A stretch of 64,000 nt of DNA from G963422445 sp963422445 (GCA_963422445.2 OY729512.2:1240001-1304000), one strand, 5' to 3'. Counted from the stretch's first letter, positions 43,030 through 60,087 are shown. The notes: generated from the sequence alone by a model not told the origin. Made by a program: numbers and translations.

Positions 43030-43354
43030 GCCTTAGCCCCTTTGAACAAGAGGTTATCCACAGTTGTTGTGGTCGCGAATTTTGTGGAAAACCGCCGCTC
43101 TTCGGCGACCAACGCCATGCCATGGCCCGGTCACTGAGTACGGTTTGGGAATGCTGCGGCTCCGTCGTTAGATGGAAAAGCAGTGCGGGGAAAGCGGCCG
43201 CTTTCCCCGCTGGGAGGAGTCGGACCGTCTACGCGCCAAGGACACGGATCCGCAGCGGAGCTTGGTCGGCTCATCCCTTGTTCGTTCCGTGCGTCCTGAA
43301 CGGATGCGTGGGTGTGAGACCCGGATTGAGTTGCAAGGACAGGAGTCACGGGAC
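43030..43354 (+). ncRNA. Candidate IS110 bridge RNA region
   Basis: Established work on IS110-group elements places a structured bridge RNA in the long non-coding end before the recombinase gene. Here that end is 320 bp, GC-rich and highly foldable, with a perfect 26-bp palindrome at 43185-43210. Loop assignments and RNA ends cannot be made by eye. Confidence 0.4.
43185..43210. repeat. Perfect 26-bp palindrome in IS110 left end
   Basis: gcggggaaagcgg followed directly by its reverse complement, with no loop. It could form a hairpin of up to 13 bp in RNA or a cruciform in DNA. It falls in the candidate bridge RNA region. Confidence 0.8.
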
Positions 43355-44314
43355 ATGAACCAAGAAAAGGTAGTCGCCGGCATCGATGTCAGCAAGGCCA
43401 CTCTCGACGTCCACATCGCCCCTTCGGGCGCGGCGCGGCAGTTCCAGAACGATGCCGGCGGCCGCCGCGGCCTTCGCAAGATGCTGCACAAGGCGAAGGT
43501 CGATCTTGTCGTAGTCGAGGCCACGGGGCGCTATCACAGGCCGGTGCACATCAGCCTCGACGATGCAGGCCTCCGCGTCGCCGTGGTCAGCCCGCTACAG
43601 GCTCGGCGTTTCGCCCAGGCCCTCGGCCAACTGGCGAAGACCGACCCCATCGATGCGGCCATGCTGGCACGCCTTGGCCAGGCGATGGACCCGGATGCGA
43701 CGCCGCCACGCAGCGGCGCTCACGTCCGGCTCGGCGACCGCGCCCGGGCGCGTGCACAGTTGGTCAAGACCAAGACCGCGCTCTCCAACTCCATCAAGGA
43801 ATACGAGACGCCGGAAACCGTCGCTGCGTTCAAGCAGTTGGTCGACGACATCAATCGAGAGATCAGCCGACTCGAGGCCGCGACCCGCGTCGTCATCGTC
43901 GACGATCCCGAGCATGCTCGGCGCGACCGCATTCTGCGCTCGATACCCGGCATCGGCCCCGTCACCGCCGCCGTGCTCTGTGCCGAGATGCCGGAGCTCG
44001 GCACCCTCGGTCGCCGCCAGGCCGCCTCCCTGGTGGGTGTCGCCCCCTTCCCGGACGACAGTGGAAAGAGGGTCGGGAAGCGATACTGCAAGGGTGGCCG
44101 AGCCGTGCCTCGAAACGTCCTCTTCATGGCCGCGATGACAGCCAGCTTGTACAACGTCGAGATGAAGCAGCTCTACCAGCGCCTGACCGAAGAGGGCAAG
44201 CCGCACAAGGTTGCGGTGGTGGCCGTCATGCGCAAGCTCATCATCCTCGCCAACGTGCTCGTGCGCGAGGACCGCGAGGGGGCGCCGTCCGCTCCCACTC
44301 CGATCACTGCATGA
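43355..44314 (+). CDS. IS110-family transposase (DEDD recombinase)
   Basis: 319 residues from ATG 43355 (aggag 13 bases upstream). RuvC-like DEDD residues: D11 in AGIDVSKATLDV, E55 in VVVEATGRYH, D97 and D100 in KTDPIDAAML. The C-terminal domain has ILRSIPGIGPVTAAVLCAEM and the serine-containing GVAPFPDDSGKRVGKRYCKG. Full length, so probably active. Confidence 0.92.
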   Translation: MNQEKVVAGIDVSKATLDVHIAPSGAARQFQNDAGGRRGLRKMLHKAKVDLVVVEATGRYHRPVHISLDDAGLRVAVVSPLQARRFAQALGQLAKTDPIDAAMLARLGQAMDPDATPPRSGAHVRLGDRARARAQLVKTKTALSNSIKEYETPETVAAFKQLVDDINREISRLEAATRVVIVDDPEHARRDRILRSIPGIGPVTAAVLCAEMPELGTLGRRQAASLVGVAPFPDDSGKRVGKRYCKGGRAVPRNVLFMAAMTASLYNVEMKQLYQRLTEEGKPHKVAVVAVMRKLIILANVLVREDREGAPSAPTPITA

Positions 44315-44831
44315 TTGTCGGGCCTGTGGAGAAATCAGTGAACGTCGCTGGATGAAATACCGGTAGACCGCCTTCAACCCCCGAGTCCGGGTTGACTGTA
44401 AACACGGATGCTTCAGTGCGGGATTCGGCGCAGATCCTGATCCGCAACGGCGAGGCGGTGGCGGACGCCGCGGTCCGTGCCCCGGCCCCCGGGGACAGCG
44501 CGCGCATCGCGGCGCTGGTGCGCGTCGTGCGCGCCGTCGCCCGCCGCGAGCTGCCGCCCGGTTACGAGATCCTCGCGTCCGCCGCCGGTCCGGCTGCCGG
44601 GCTGACGCTCATCGAGACCTGGCGGGGTCCGCGCTTCGCGGCGCTCGTGTTCGAGGCCGCGCGTCCGGCATCGGAGGATGCGGAGGGCAGTGCGGGCCTC
44701 GCCGGGACCACCGGAGGCGTTCCGGGCATCGGCCGTCTGGCCGCGCTCTGGCTGGCGGCGCCCGGCACCGGGCCCTCGGGCGGGCGTCTCGTGGTGGCGG
44801 TGACCGAAACCTCCCCGGCGGGAGCGCCGCG

Positions 44832-45653
44832 ATGAGCGCCCGCAACGACCGGCCCCGCGGCCGCGACCTGGCGGACGCCGACGCCGTGCGGCGGCGCCAG
44901 CTGATGCTGTTCTCCGTGATCGCGGCGGTGCTGCTGGTCGCGGTGGCCGCGTGGCTCGGCATGGGCGGCGGCAAGGGCACGGCGCCGCCGAGCGGCATCG
45001 AGGCGGAAATCGCCGGGCCGGACGCGGCGGAGAAGGTCTAGACGCGGCGCTCCGAGGCCCGGCTCGGCGGGATCGAGACGCAGGTCCGCGAGCTGCGCCA
45101 GGAGGCGCGGACGCTGAGAGCCGACAACGAACGGTTGCGCGCGAGGCTGGAGGACGATGCCGCCAACGCGCGCGAGGTCATCGACCGCCAGGCGGCGCTG
45201 ATCGACGAGCTGCGCCGCGGCCTGCCGGGGCGGGACGCCGCGCCCGGCGACGATCCCTGGTTCCGGGGACAGGCGCCGGCGGGTGCGCGGCCGGGCGGGC
45301 AGGCGCAGCCGGCAATTCGGGCGCCCTGGCGCATGATCGAGACCTTCGAGCTCGACGGCGCGCCGCAGTTTTCCGCAACCCATTCGCCCGGCGGACCCGA
45401 GCTCGTGGCGGACGCCGTGGCGAAACCGGTCTCGTCCTGGCTGCCGGCGGGCGCGCACGCGGAGGCGGTCGTGCTGGCCGGGGTCGACGCCTCGGCCGGG
45501 GTCTCCTCGCAGGGCGATCCGCGGCCGGTGCTGCTGCGCATTACCGGCCCCGCCTGGACCGCCGCCGAGGACGGGACCGCCCTGGCCGTCGACGTGGACG
45601 GCTGCACCGTCACCGGCGCGGCGCATGGCGACCTCTCCTCGGAGAAGGTCTAT
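44832..45653 (+). pseudogene. traB: traB, in-frame amber and truncated by IS1380
   Basis: ATG 44832 overlaps the traK stop. A membrane anchor (LMLFSVIAAVLLVAVAAWLG, residues about 24-43) precedes TAG 45039-45041 (codon 70, after AAEKV). The frame then continues with a coiled coil (QVRELRQEARTLRADNERLR) and the proline/glycine linker to PVSSWLPAGAHAEAVVLAG and TVTGAAHGDLSSEKVYPG, where IS1380 begins. TraB is the VirB10-like spanning protein of the F-type channel. The C-terminal third is lost. Confidence 0.88.
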
Positions 45654-47291
45654 CCCGGATTTCTCATACTGGGTAGGATTTCCGGTTTTGGCGCGGTGTG
45701 CGGTTGGATTTTGGCCGGTTGGCGTTTTTGGGGCGAGTTCGTTCGCCCGCCGTTTGGCGGTTTGGTCTGTTCGGCGCTGTTTCCGTGTTGTTGCGGGGAA
45801 GTGTGAAGGGAGCCGCTTTACGCTGCGGCGGCGGATAATCGGGCGTGGGCGATGCGGAACTCGTTCTGGCACGGGTGGGTAGACGCCATGGCGATCTTGA
45901 CCCGGCGCACGCTGACCCGGACCCAGGCGGCGATCTTCAACAGCTTCAGGCGCAGGGTGGCGCAAGTGGCGACGGCGAGGCGGGTGTGGGCGAGGCCGAT
46001 GCGCCGCAGCGCGCACATCAGCACATAGGCCATGGAGGCGAACCACAGGCGCAACTGGTTGGCGCGCATGGTATGGCTTGAGGTGCGGTCGGCGAACAGG
46101 TCGAGTTGGCATTCCTTGATGCGGTTCTCCATCTCGCCGCGCCGGCAGTAGAGCCGTTCGTAGAGGCGCCGGGCCCGGGTCTCGCCGGCAGTGAGTGAGG
46201 TGACGACGAAACGCGGGTTGGCCTTGCCATGGGTGAACTCGGCCTTGGCGACGACGCGGCGCGGGCGGCTCCAACTGTCGTGCGTGCGCCACATGAAGTC
46301 CCTGAAGCGGCGTTGCGGCTTGCCGGTGCGCACGCTGTGGGCGCGGGCTTGCGCCAGTTCGGTTTCGACCTCGCGCGCCAGTCGCCTGTTCTTCGCGAGA
46401 CCGAACAGGTAATCGACACCGTTGGCCTCGCACCACGCCATCAGCGGGTCGCGGGCGAAGCCCGAATCGGCGCGCAGCAGAACCTGCAAACCCGGCCAGC
46501 GGCGGCGCCATTGCGACACGATCCGCGCCACTTCCTCGACCGCTCCGGCCGCGGCGTCGATGTTGGAGCGGCGCAGCTTCGCGGCCAGCAGGTGACGCCC
46601 GCAAAACACATACAGCGGCAGGTAGCAGTAGCCGCGATAGTAGCCGTGGTAGAAGCGGCCCTCCTGCGTGCCGTGCAGCGGATCGTCGGTGGCGTCGAGA
46701 TCGAGCACGATCCGGTCCGGCGGCGTGCGGTGCGCTTCCATGAACAGCGTCACCAGCAACGCCTCGATCGCCGCGCCGTCGTGGGTGATCCTGTGCCGGC
46801 GCGACGGCTCCGGCCCGCCCAACTCCAGGCGGTTCAGCGTCGACTTGCCCGCCACCGCGGCGCAATCGGACCGCTTCGCCGCCAGCTTGCCCGCCACCAC
46901 CGCCATCGCCGGATCGTGACGCAACAGGTCGTGATCGTTCAGGTCCTCGTAGCCAAGCGCGATCCCCATCACCCGCTGCCCCACCAGCGTGCGCACCTCA
47001 TGCTCGATCAGACGCGGATCGCGATGGTCGGTGAAACAGGCGGCAAAACGCTCGATCAACGCCACCGCCCGATCCGTTTCCCCGAGCAGCAACGCGCCCG
47101 CGTCCGAACTCAGCGTCCCGCCATCGAACGACGCCACCACCGAACGCCCCTCGACCGCTTGGAAACCGAACGATGCCGCGCTACACTGTGTTTGCATCGG
47201 GGAACCCCTCTGTCCTGAGCTATGTCCTTGTCAAAGAACACTATCTCACAGACAGAACCCCGATGCACCTACCCAGTATGAGAAATTCGGG
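45654..47291 (-). mobile_element. IS1380-family element, copy 1
   Basis: 1638 bp. Ends are cccggatttctcatactggg on the left and cccagtatgagaaattcggg on the right. The copy at 57067-58704 has the same length and orientation. Bases outside the ends do not form a clear duplication in either copy. Confidence 0.9.
45818..47197 (-). CDS. IS1380-family transposase, copy 1
   Basis: A 459-residue DDE transposase. Motifs: VLDLDATDDPLHGTQEGRFY (about 165-185), LLRADSGFARDPLMAWCEAN, and CRRGEMENRIKECQLDLF with the third acidic residue. Full length. The upstream frame on the other strand is an antisense shadow. Confidence 0.94.
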   Translation of the reverse strand: MQTQCSAASFGFQAVEGRSVVASFDGGTLSSDAGALLLGETDRAVALIERFAACFTDHRDPRLIEHEVRTLVGQRVMGIALGYEDLNDHDLLRHDPAMAVVAGKLAAKRSDCAAVAGKSTLNRLELGGPEPSRRHRITHDGAAIEALLVTLFMEAHRTPPDRIVLDLDATDDPLHGTQEGRFYHGYYRGYCYLPLYVFCGRHLLAAKLRRSNIDAAAGAVEEVARIVSQWRRRWPGLQVLLRADSGFARDPLMAWCEANGVDYLFGLAKNRRLAREVETELAQARAHSVRTGKPQRRFRDFMWRTHDSWSRPRRVVAKAEFTHGKANPRFVVTSLTAGETRARRLYERLYCRRGEMENRIKECQLDLFADRTSSHTMRANQLRLWFASMAYVLMCALRRIGLAHTRLAVATCATLRLKLLKIAAWVRVSVRRVKIAMASTHPCQNEFRIAHARLSAAAA

Positions 47292-47337
47292 CTAAGATTT
47301 TCGCCCTAAGGGCGCGGAATCTCGTCATTGAGGGGGA

Positions 47338-54628
<7,291 letters not shown>

Positions 54629-54878
54629 GGCGGCCGGACGTGAACCGGCTCTCCCGGGGCATCGTCTCGAACGGGTCACGCGCCCGCGCGGCTGGAAGGC
54701 GGCCAAGTGTCGCCGTCCTTCGCGACCCTTCGCCGCTACGCCGAAGCAACCCGGCACGCGGCTGACCGTGGGCCTTGTGCCGGCGGATGGCTGAGGCATG
54801 CGACAGGCCGACGGCCAGCGCGGGTGATTCGCGGGCGACGAGTTCCAGCCCTGACAGGCTTACGCAGGGATACGCCTA
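54629..54878. other. No gene recognised
   Basis: 250 bases between the autotransporter stop and an IS630 element. No terminator hairpin, start with Shine-Dalgarno or known family was found. Confidence 0.4.
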
Positions 54879-56056
54879 GTGTCCTGATTCCAAAGTTCGT
54901 ACCGTTATGATGTTGCGGCTGCAGCGGTTTCGAGGGTCCTGAGGCAGAAGCGCTTGATGGACGCCAGGATTTCATCGGCTGTCTTGTGCCAGCGGAAGGG
55001 CTTGGGGTCCTCGTTGACGGTGTCGATGTACCCGGTGATCGCCTGCTCCAGCTCGACGGTCGATCGGTGAACCCCGTGCCGGATCTGCTTCTCTGTCAGA
55101 TCGGCGAAGAAGCGCTCGACTTGGTTGAGCCACGAGGCAGAGGTCGGGGTGAAGTGAACATGCCAGCGCGGTCGCCGGGCGAACCCGTCGCGGATCGTCT
55201 TCGTCTTGTGGGTCGAGTAGTTGTCCATGACGATGTGGATCTCGAGGTCGGGCGGCACGTTGGCCTCGACGTGATCCAGGAACTTGCGGAACTCCACGCT
55301 GCGGTGGCGCCGATAGCACTGTCCGATGACCTTGCCTGTGGCGACGTCAAGGGCTGCGAAGAGCGAGGTCGTGCCGTTGCGCTTGTAATCGTGAGTGCGC
55401 CGCTCGACCTGCCCCGGGCGCAGCGGCAGCAGCGGCTGGGTGCGATCGAGGGCCTGAACCTGCGATTTCTCGTCCACGCAGAGGACCATGGCATGCTGCG
55501 GCGGGTCCACGTAGAGCCCCACGATGTCGCGCGTCTTGTCCACGAAGTAGGGGTCTGCCGAGAGCTTGAAGGTCTCGCTCCTGTGCGGCTGAAGGGAAAA
55601 GGCTCGCCAGATGCGATTGACCGTCGACGGCGCATACCCCGTCGCCTGCGCCATCGAGCGCGTGCTCCATTGGGTCGCGTCACGAGGCTTCTCCTCAAGC
55701 GTCTTGCGCACCACCTCGGCCACGGCGTCGTCATCGATGCGCCGGGGACGGCCGGAGCGCGGCTCGTCGTCAAGCCCGTCAAGACGATGCTCTGCGAAGC
55801 GATTGCGCCACTTCCTGGCGGTCTGGCTGGTCACGCCCAGCACGCTCCCAATCTGCACATTGGTAAGCCCTTCGGCCGCCAGCAGCACGATGTGCGCCCG
55901 ATCGGACAGGCCTCGCCAGACTTTGCGCCCGCGCGACAGCCGCTCAAGCTCGTTGCGCTCGTCCGCGCTCAGCTTGATCTCCACCGAAAGTCGCATCACC
56001 ATGCCCCCCGAATCGACACCACCCCCTTAACAATACGAACTTTGCGTACAGGACAC
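54879..56056 (-). mobile_element. IS630-family element of a second type
   Basis: 1178 bp. Ends gtgtcctg and caggacac with an internal matching aaagttcgta block, flanked by TA on both sides (54877-54878, 56057-56058), the usual IS630 target. Different from the 1221-bp elements at 19606 and 31861. Confidence 0.9.
54905..56002 (-). CDS. IS630-family transposase, second type
   Basis: 365 residues. N-terminal HTH (LTNVQIGSVLGVTSQTARKW), basic linker (DDEPRSGRPRRIDDDAVAE), then the DDE core: VLCVDEKSQVQALDRTQP, EIHIVMDNYSTHKTKTI and ASWLNQVERFFADLTEK. Full length and undamaged. Confidence 0.94.
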   Translation of the reverse strand: MVMRLSVEIKLSADERNELERLSRGRKVWRGLSDRAHIVLLAAEGLTNVQIGSVLGVTSQTARKWRNRFAEHRLDGLDDEPRSGRPRRIDDDAVAEVVRKTLEEKPRDATQWSTRSMAQATGYAPSTVNRIWRAFSLQPHRSETFKLSADPYFVDKTRDIVGLYVDPPQHAMVLCVDEKSQVQALDRTQPLLPLRPGQVERRTHDYKRNGTTSLFAALDVATGKVIGQCYRRHRSVEFRKFLDHVEANVPPDLEIHIVMDNYSTHKTKTIRDGFARRPRWHVHFTPTSASWLNQVERFFADLTEKQIRHGVHRSTVELEQAITGYIDTVNEDPKPFRWHKTADEILASIKRFCLRTLETAAAATS

Positions 56057-56103
56057 TAGGTCGGAACAAATCTGCTTTCAGAATGACTGCGATCTTTTCC
56101 GAA

Positions 56104-57035
56104 GGCTCAATTCGTGAATCGCAGGCGTCATGATAGAATGTTTCCCGATTCGCCTTGGAAGGTCAGACAGATGGATCACGAGCGGTTTCGGGATTAGTTC
56201 TCGCGTGTCGATGAGTTGACGGCAGCGCAGGGAGGTGGCGGCGGTGCTGTCGGGGCCTTCGGAGGGCGCGGCCTCGCTGGCGGCGATCGATCCGGGCGTG
56301 GATGACGAGCGGCGCTGTCCGCATTGCGGCGCCGGCAGGGCGGTGTCGCGGGGCAAGGCGCGCGGTCTTCGCCGTTTCCGGTGCAAGGACTGCGGGAAGA
56401 CGTTCGGTGCGCTGACCGGCACGGCGCTGTCGGGTCTGCACCACAAGGAGCGCTGGCTTGCCTTTGGCGCCTCGCTTGCCGAGGGTGAGACGATCAAGGA
56501 GTCCGCCGGGCGCTGCGGGATTGCGCCGGGCACGGCGCATCGCTGGCGACACCGCTTTCTGGCGGCGGTGCGCCAGGCGCCGGATCGGCTTGCCGGGATC
56601 GTCGAGGCTGACGAGACCTTCGTTCTGGAGAGCTGCAAGGGGGAGCGGAAGCTGGACCGCAAGCCGCGCCGGCGCGGCGGCAAGGCCCGCAAACGCGGCC
56701 TCTCGTGCGAGCAGGTGCCGATCCCGGTCGCCGCCGACCGTGCGGGCGAGACCCTCAGCCATACCCTGCCCGCGCTGAACGCAAAGAGCGTGAAGGAGGT
56801 GCTGGAGCCGGTCGTCGCCCGCGATGCCTTGCTCGTCTCCGACGCCAACCGCTGCTATCCGCCCGTCGCGAAGGCACTCGACATCCCTCACGAGAGCATC
56901 AACGCTTCTGCTGGCGAGCGGGTCCGGGGTGCTGTGCACATCCAGACGGTCAATAGCCGCCACAGCCAGATCAAGGGCTTCCTGCGGGGTTTCCGCGGCA
57001 TCGCCACCAAGTACCTCGACAGCTGTCTCATACCA
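56104..57035 (+). mobile_element. IS1595-family element, copy A3, right end lost
   Basis: Left end ggctcaattcgtgaat at 56104 matches copies at 1274 and 15190. The right end is missing: after the codons for KYLDS the sequence diverges (near 57030) and runs into IS1380 copy 2. Confidence 0.85.
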
Positions 57036-57045
57036 TCGAGCCTAT
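56171..57045 (+). pseudogene. IS1595-family transposase, nonsense and frameshift
   Basis: ATG 56171 reads MDHERFRD, then TAG at 56195-56197 where the intact copy has tryptophan (FRDWFSRVDEL). Five bases are missing after TAAQ, shifting the frame. From about 56235 the sequence is intact again (GVDDERRCPHCGAG, ADETFVLESCKG, SDANRCYPPVAKALD, QTVNSRHSQIKGFLRGFRG), ending truncated. Close relative of the complete protein at 15193-16152. Confidence 0.9.
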
Positions 57046-57066
57046 GAAGTGACTCTTTGAGTTTAG

Positions 57067-58704
57067 CCCGGATTTCTCATACTGCCCAGGATTTCCGGTT
57101 TTGGCGCGGTGTGCGGTCGGACTTTGGCCGTTTGGCGTTTTTGGGGCGAGTTGGTTCGCCCGCCGTTTGGCGGTTTGGTCTGTTCGGCGCTGTTTCCGTG
57201 TTGTTGAGGGGAAGGGTGAAGGGAGCCGCTTTACGCCGCGGCGGCGGATAATCGGGCGTGGGCGATGCGGAACTCGTTCTGGCACGGGTGGGTCGACGCC
57301 ATGGCGATCTTGACCCGGCGCACGCTGACCCGGACCCAGGCGGCGATCTTCAACAGCTTCAGGCGCAGGGTGGCGCAAGTGGCGACGGCGAGGCGGGTGT
57401 GGGCGAGGCCGATGCGCCGCAGCGCGCACATCAGCACATAAACCATGGAGGCGAACCACAGGCGCAACCGGTTGGCGCGCATGGTATGGCTTGAGGTGCG
57501 GTCGGCGAACAGGTCGAGTTGGCATTCCTTGATGCGGTTTTCCATCTCGCCGCGCCAGCAGTAGAGCCGTTCGTAGAGGCGCCGGGCCCGGGTCTCGGCG
57601 GCGGTGAGCGAGGTGACGACGAAGCGCGGGTTGGCCTTGCCGTGGGTGAACTCGGCCTTGGCGACGACGCGGCGCGGGCGGCTCCAACTGTCGTGCGTGC
57701 GCCACATGAAGTCCCTGAAGCGGCGTTGCGGCTTGCCGGTGCGCACGCTGTGGGCGCGGGCGTGCGCCAGTTCGGTCTCGACCTCGCGCGCCAGTCGCCT
57801 GTTCTTCGCGAGACCGAACAGGTAATCGACGCCGTTGGCCTCGCACCACGCCATTAGCGGGTCGCGGGCGAAGCCCGAATCGGCACGCAGCAGAACCTGC
57901 AAACCCGGCCAGCGGCAGCGCAATTGAGACACGATCCGCGCCACTTCCCCGACCGCTCCGGCCGCGGCGTCGATGTTGGAGCGGCGCAGCTGCGCGGCCA
58001 GCAGGTGACGCCCGCAGAACACATACAGCGGCAGGTAGCAGTAGCCGCGATAGTAGCCGTGGTAGAAGCGGCCCTCCTGCGTGCCGTGCAGCGGATCGTC
58101 GGTGGCGTCGAGATCGAGCACGATCCGGTCCGGCGGCGTGCGGTGCGCTTCCATGAACAGCGTCACCAGCAACTCCTCGATCGCCGCGCCGTCGTGGGCG
58201 ATCCTGTGCCGGCGCGACGGCTCCGGCCCGCCCAACTCCAGGCGGTTCAGCGTCGACTTGCCCGCCACCGGAGCGCAATCGGACCGCTTCGCCGCCAGCT
58301 TGCCCGCCACCACCGCCATCGCCGGATCGTGACGCAACAAGTCGTGCTCGATCAGGTCCTCGTAGCCAAGCGCGATCCCCACCACCCGCTGCCCCACCAG
58401 CGTGCGCACCTCGTGCTCGATCAGGCGCGGATCGCGATGGTCGGTGAAACAGGCGGCAAAACGGTCGATCAAGGCCACCGCCCGATCCGTTTCCCCGAGC
58501 AGCAACGCGCCCGCGTCCGAACTCAGCGTCCCGCCATCGAACGACGCCACCACCGAACGCCCCTCGACCGCTTGGAAACCGAACGAGGCCGCGCTACACT
58601 GCGTTTGCATCGGGGAACCCCTCTGTCCTGAGCTATGTCCTTGTCAAAGAACACTATCTCACAGACAGAACCCCGATGCACCTACCCAGTATGAGAAATC
58701 CGGG
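57067..58704 (-). mobile_element. IS1380-family element, copy 2
   Basis: 1638 bp, same orientation and length as copy 1 at 45654-47291. Ends cccggatttctcatactg and cagtatgagaaatccggg. The 9.8-kb segment between the two copies, including the autotransporter, is bounded by direct repeats and could be deleted or duplicated by recombination. Confidence 0.9.
57231..58610 (-). CDS. IS1380-family transposase, copy 2
   Basis: A 459-residue DDE transposase, nearly identical to copy 1 with scattered substitutions (for example RMG for QVG near residue 74, and CWRGEMENRIKE for CRRGEMENRIKE). Catalytic blocks complete. Confidence 0.94.
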   Translation of the reverse strand: MQTQCSAASFGFQAVEGRSVVASFDGGTLSSDAGALLLGETDRAVALIDRFAACFTDHRDPRLIEHEVRTLVGQRVVGIALGYEDLIEHDLLRHDPAMAVVAGKLAAKRSDCAPVAGKSTLNRLELGGPEPSRRHRIAHDGAAIEELLVTLFMEAHRTPPDRIVLDLDATDDPLHGTQEGRFYHGYYRGYCYLPLYVFCGRHLLAAQLRRSNIDAAAGAVGEVARIVSQLRCRWPGLQVLLRADSGFARDPLMAWCEANGVDYLFGLAKNRRLAREVETELAHARAHSVRTGKPQRRFRDFMWRTHDSWSRPRRVVAKAEFTHGKANPRFVVTSLTAAETRARRLYERLYCWRGEMENRIKECQLDLFADRTSSHTMRANRLRLWFASMVYVLMCALRRIGLAHTRLAVATCATLRLKLLKIAAWVRVSVRRVKIAMASTHPCQNEFRIAHARLSAAAA

Positions 58705-58999
58705 CTACACGTTGGGATCGGCGCCGACGGGCGCGACCGGAACACCGGTCAACGCCGGCAGGGGGGGGGGGACGCGCGAGGGCGACAGCGTGTGGCCGAT
58801 GCGCTGCTCCAGCGCGACGTAGTCTCGATAGAAGACTGGCCGGAGTTCGGCCGCGCGTCGCAGATCGGCGCGCGAGGCGAGGACGGAGAACAAGGCGATA
58901 TTGGAGTGTTGGCCGCTCGTCAGCGTCTCGAAGACGCGCCGATGCTCGGAGGTGATGTCGGCCGACCCGGGACTCCGCCCCCCGCCGGCTGGACGGCAA
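58705..58999 (-). pseudogene. Hypothetical gene fragment ending at IS1380
   Basis: A minus-strand frame reads SADITSEHRRVFETLTSGQH, then SVLASRADLRRAAELRPVF and YVALEQRIGHTLSPSR, crosses an 11-base homopolymer and ends GADPNV at a TAG formed at the IS1380 edge. Upstream it loses frame in a run of six G near 58980. No family recognised; it may be a transfer-gene remnant given its neighbours. Confidence 0.35.
58761..58771. repeat. 11-G homopolymer tract
   Basis: Run of 11 G (C on the coding strand of the fragment at 58705-58999). Third long G/C homopolymer of the window. Confidence 0.85.
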
Positions 59000-59331
59000 G
59001 CGCGCGGTCATCGCGCTGCCCGGGGGAACTCGCAGCCCCCACCCCACGGGCGGTGCGCAACGGGGCGAAACGAGGACAACGGGTTGGATGGGCCGTCGCC
59101 GGTCCGCTGGTCCGCATGCATGACGAACCTCGCCGACAGCGCACGGGCTCGGGGCCTACACGGAGCGTGCCTCACGCCGACGGACGGCTCGAATGCTCTC
59201 GCGTAGCCTTCTTGGCGCGCCCCGGGAACCGTCCAGGCTCCTCCCTGAGGGCCAGCAGGGAATGCCGACCAAGGGGCGCAACTCATTCCGGGACTGGCGC
59301 CGCTCCCGCGTCTGCGGGTAGCCTCCGGACC
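59000..59331. other. No gene recognised
   Basis: About 330 bases upstream of the SRAP gene. Frames on both strands are short or lack any recognisable motif. No clear promoter. Confidence 0.4.
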
Positions 59332-60036
59332 ATGTGCGGGCGGTTCACTCAACGCTTCTCATGGTCCGATGCGCATGCGTTTCTGCGCCTGAAAGGCCCG
59401 GCGTTGAATCTTCGTCCGCGCTACAACCTTGCCCCGAGCCAGAGCGCCGTGGTGGTGCGGAGCGACGCCGACGGGCGTCGTCTCTCCATGCTGCACTGGG
59501 GACTCATTCCGGCTTGGGCGAAAGAGCCGAACATCGGCCGCAGGCTCATCAATGCGCGCGCCGAAACCGCCGCGGCGAAGCCTTCCTTTCGGGCGGCGTT
59601 CTCGAAGCGCCGGTGTCTCGTCCCGGCCGACGGGTTCTACGAGTGGCGGCGCGAGGGGTCGGTCCACCAGCCCTGGTTCATCGCCCCGCGCGACGGAGAG
59701 CTGATAGCGTTCGCCGGACTATGGGAGCGTTAGATGCCGCCTGAAGGCATGGAGCTCCCGGGCTCGCTCCCCGCGTGCCGGCCGGGCGATGTCGTCGAGA
59801 CCTTCACCATCCTCACCACCGAGGCGAACGAGACCATGCGGGCCCTTCACCATCGGATGCCGGTGATCCTCTCGCCGGAGACGTTCCCGCATTGGCTCTC
59901 GGGAGAAGAGGTCGAACTCGGACCCGCGCCCGAGGACCTGCTCGCGATGCATCGGGTGGGGCTCGGAGTGAACAACACGCGCGACGACGGCCCCGAGTGC
60001 GTCGTCGCGCTTGCGCCGGGGCAGGAACATGGTTGA
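59332..60036 (+). pseudogene. SRAP (YedK/HMCES-type) gene with one amber codon
   Basis: SOS-response-associated peptidase family, which crosslinks to abasic sites in single-stranded DNA through its N-terminal cysteine. ATG 59332 gives MCGRFTQRF with Cys2. Family blocks LRPRYNLAPSQSAVVV, LHWGLIPAWAKEPNIGRR, INARAET and RCLVPADGFYEWRREG lead to FAGLWER, then TAG at 59731-59733 (codon 134). The same frame continues ETFTILTTEANETMRALHHR and MPVILSPETFPHWL, with the conserved histidine, to TGA 60036. Joined length of 233 residues is normal. The start of the second part directly follows the stop (TAG-ATG), so a restart is possible, but neither half alone would be active. Confidence 0.9.
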
Positions 60037-60087
60037 GGAATGCCAGGGGCGGCGGTGTGCCGACCTCGCGGTGCTTGCCGGACGCAC

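Larger units (their letters stand above)
43001..44410 (+). mobile_element. IS110-family element in traK
   Basis: Lies between the two halves of traK. The left non-coding end is long (about 340 bp), the right end short (about 90 bp). IS110 elements usually lack terminal inverted repeats and target duplications, so exact ends are uncertain. The left edge carries a 14-bp tandem repeat cgccttgtatgacc (43001-43014, 43015-43028). Confidence 0.75.
42668..44835 (+). pseudogene. traK: traK, frameshifted and split by IS110
   Basis: ATG 42668 gives a signal peptide (GMAALLAAHVFFMAPPAAA) and the start of a TraK/VirB9-like protein (NRIALHGDRIARVVRSPDG). A one-base loss near 42860 shifts the frame, which continues DGASGDLYLRPSALDRGPGQ and FTYRLTLTP. 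IS110 sequence then runs from about 43001 to 44410. Beyond it the gene resumes as RDSAQILIRNGEAV through PPGYEILASAAGP to TGA 44835, overlapping the traB start. TraK is the periplasmic ring protein of the F-type channel. Confidence 0.85.

Noticed and set aside
43054..43062. TTATCCACA, a perfect DnaA-box match
   Set aside because: Single copy inside an IS110 end, with no cluster of boxes, no AT-rich region and no dnaA or repA nearby.
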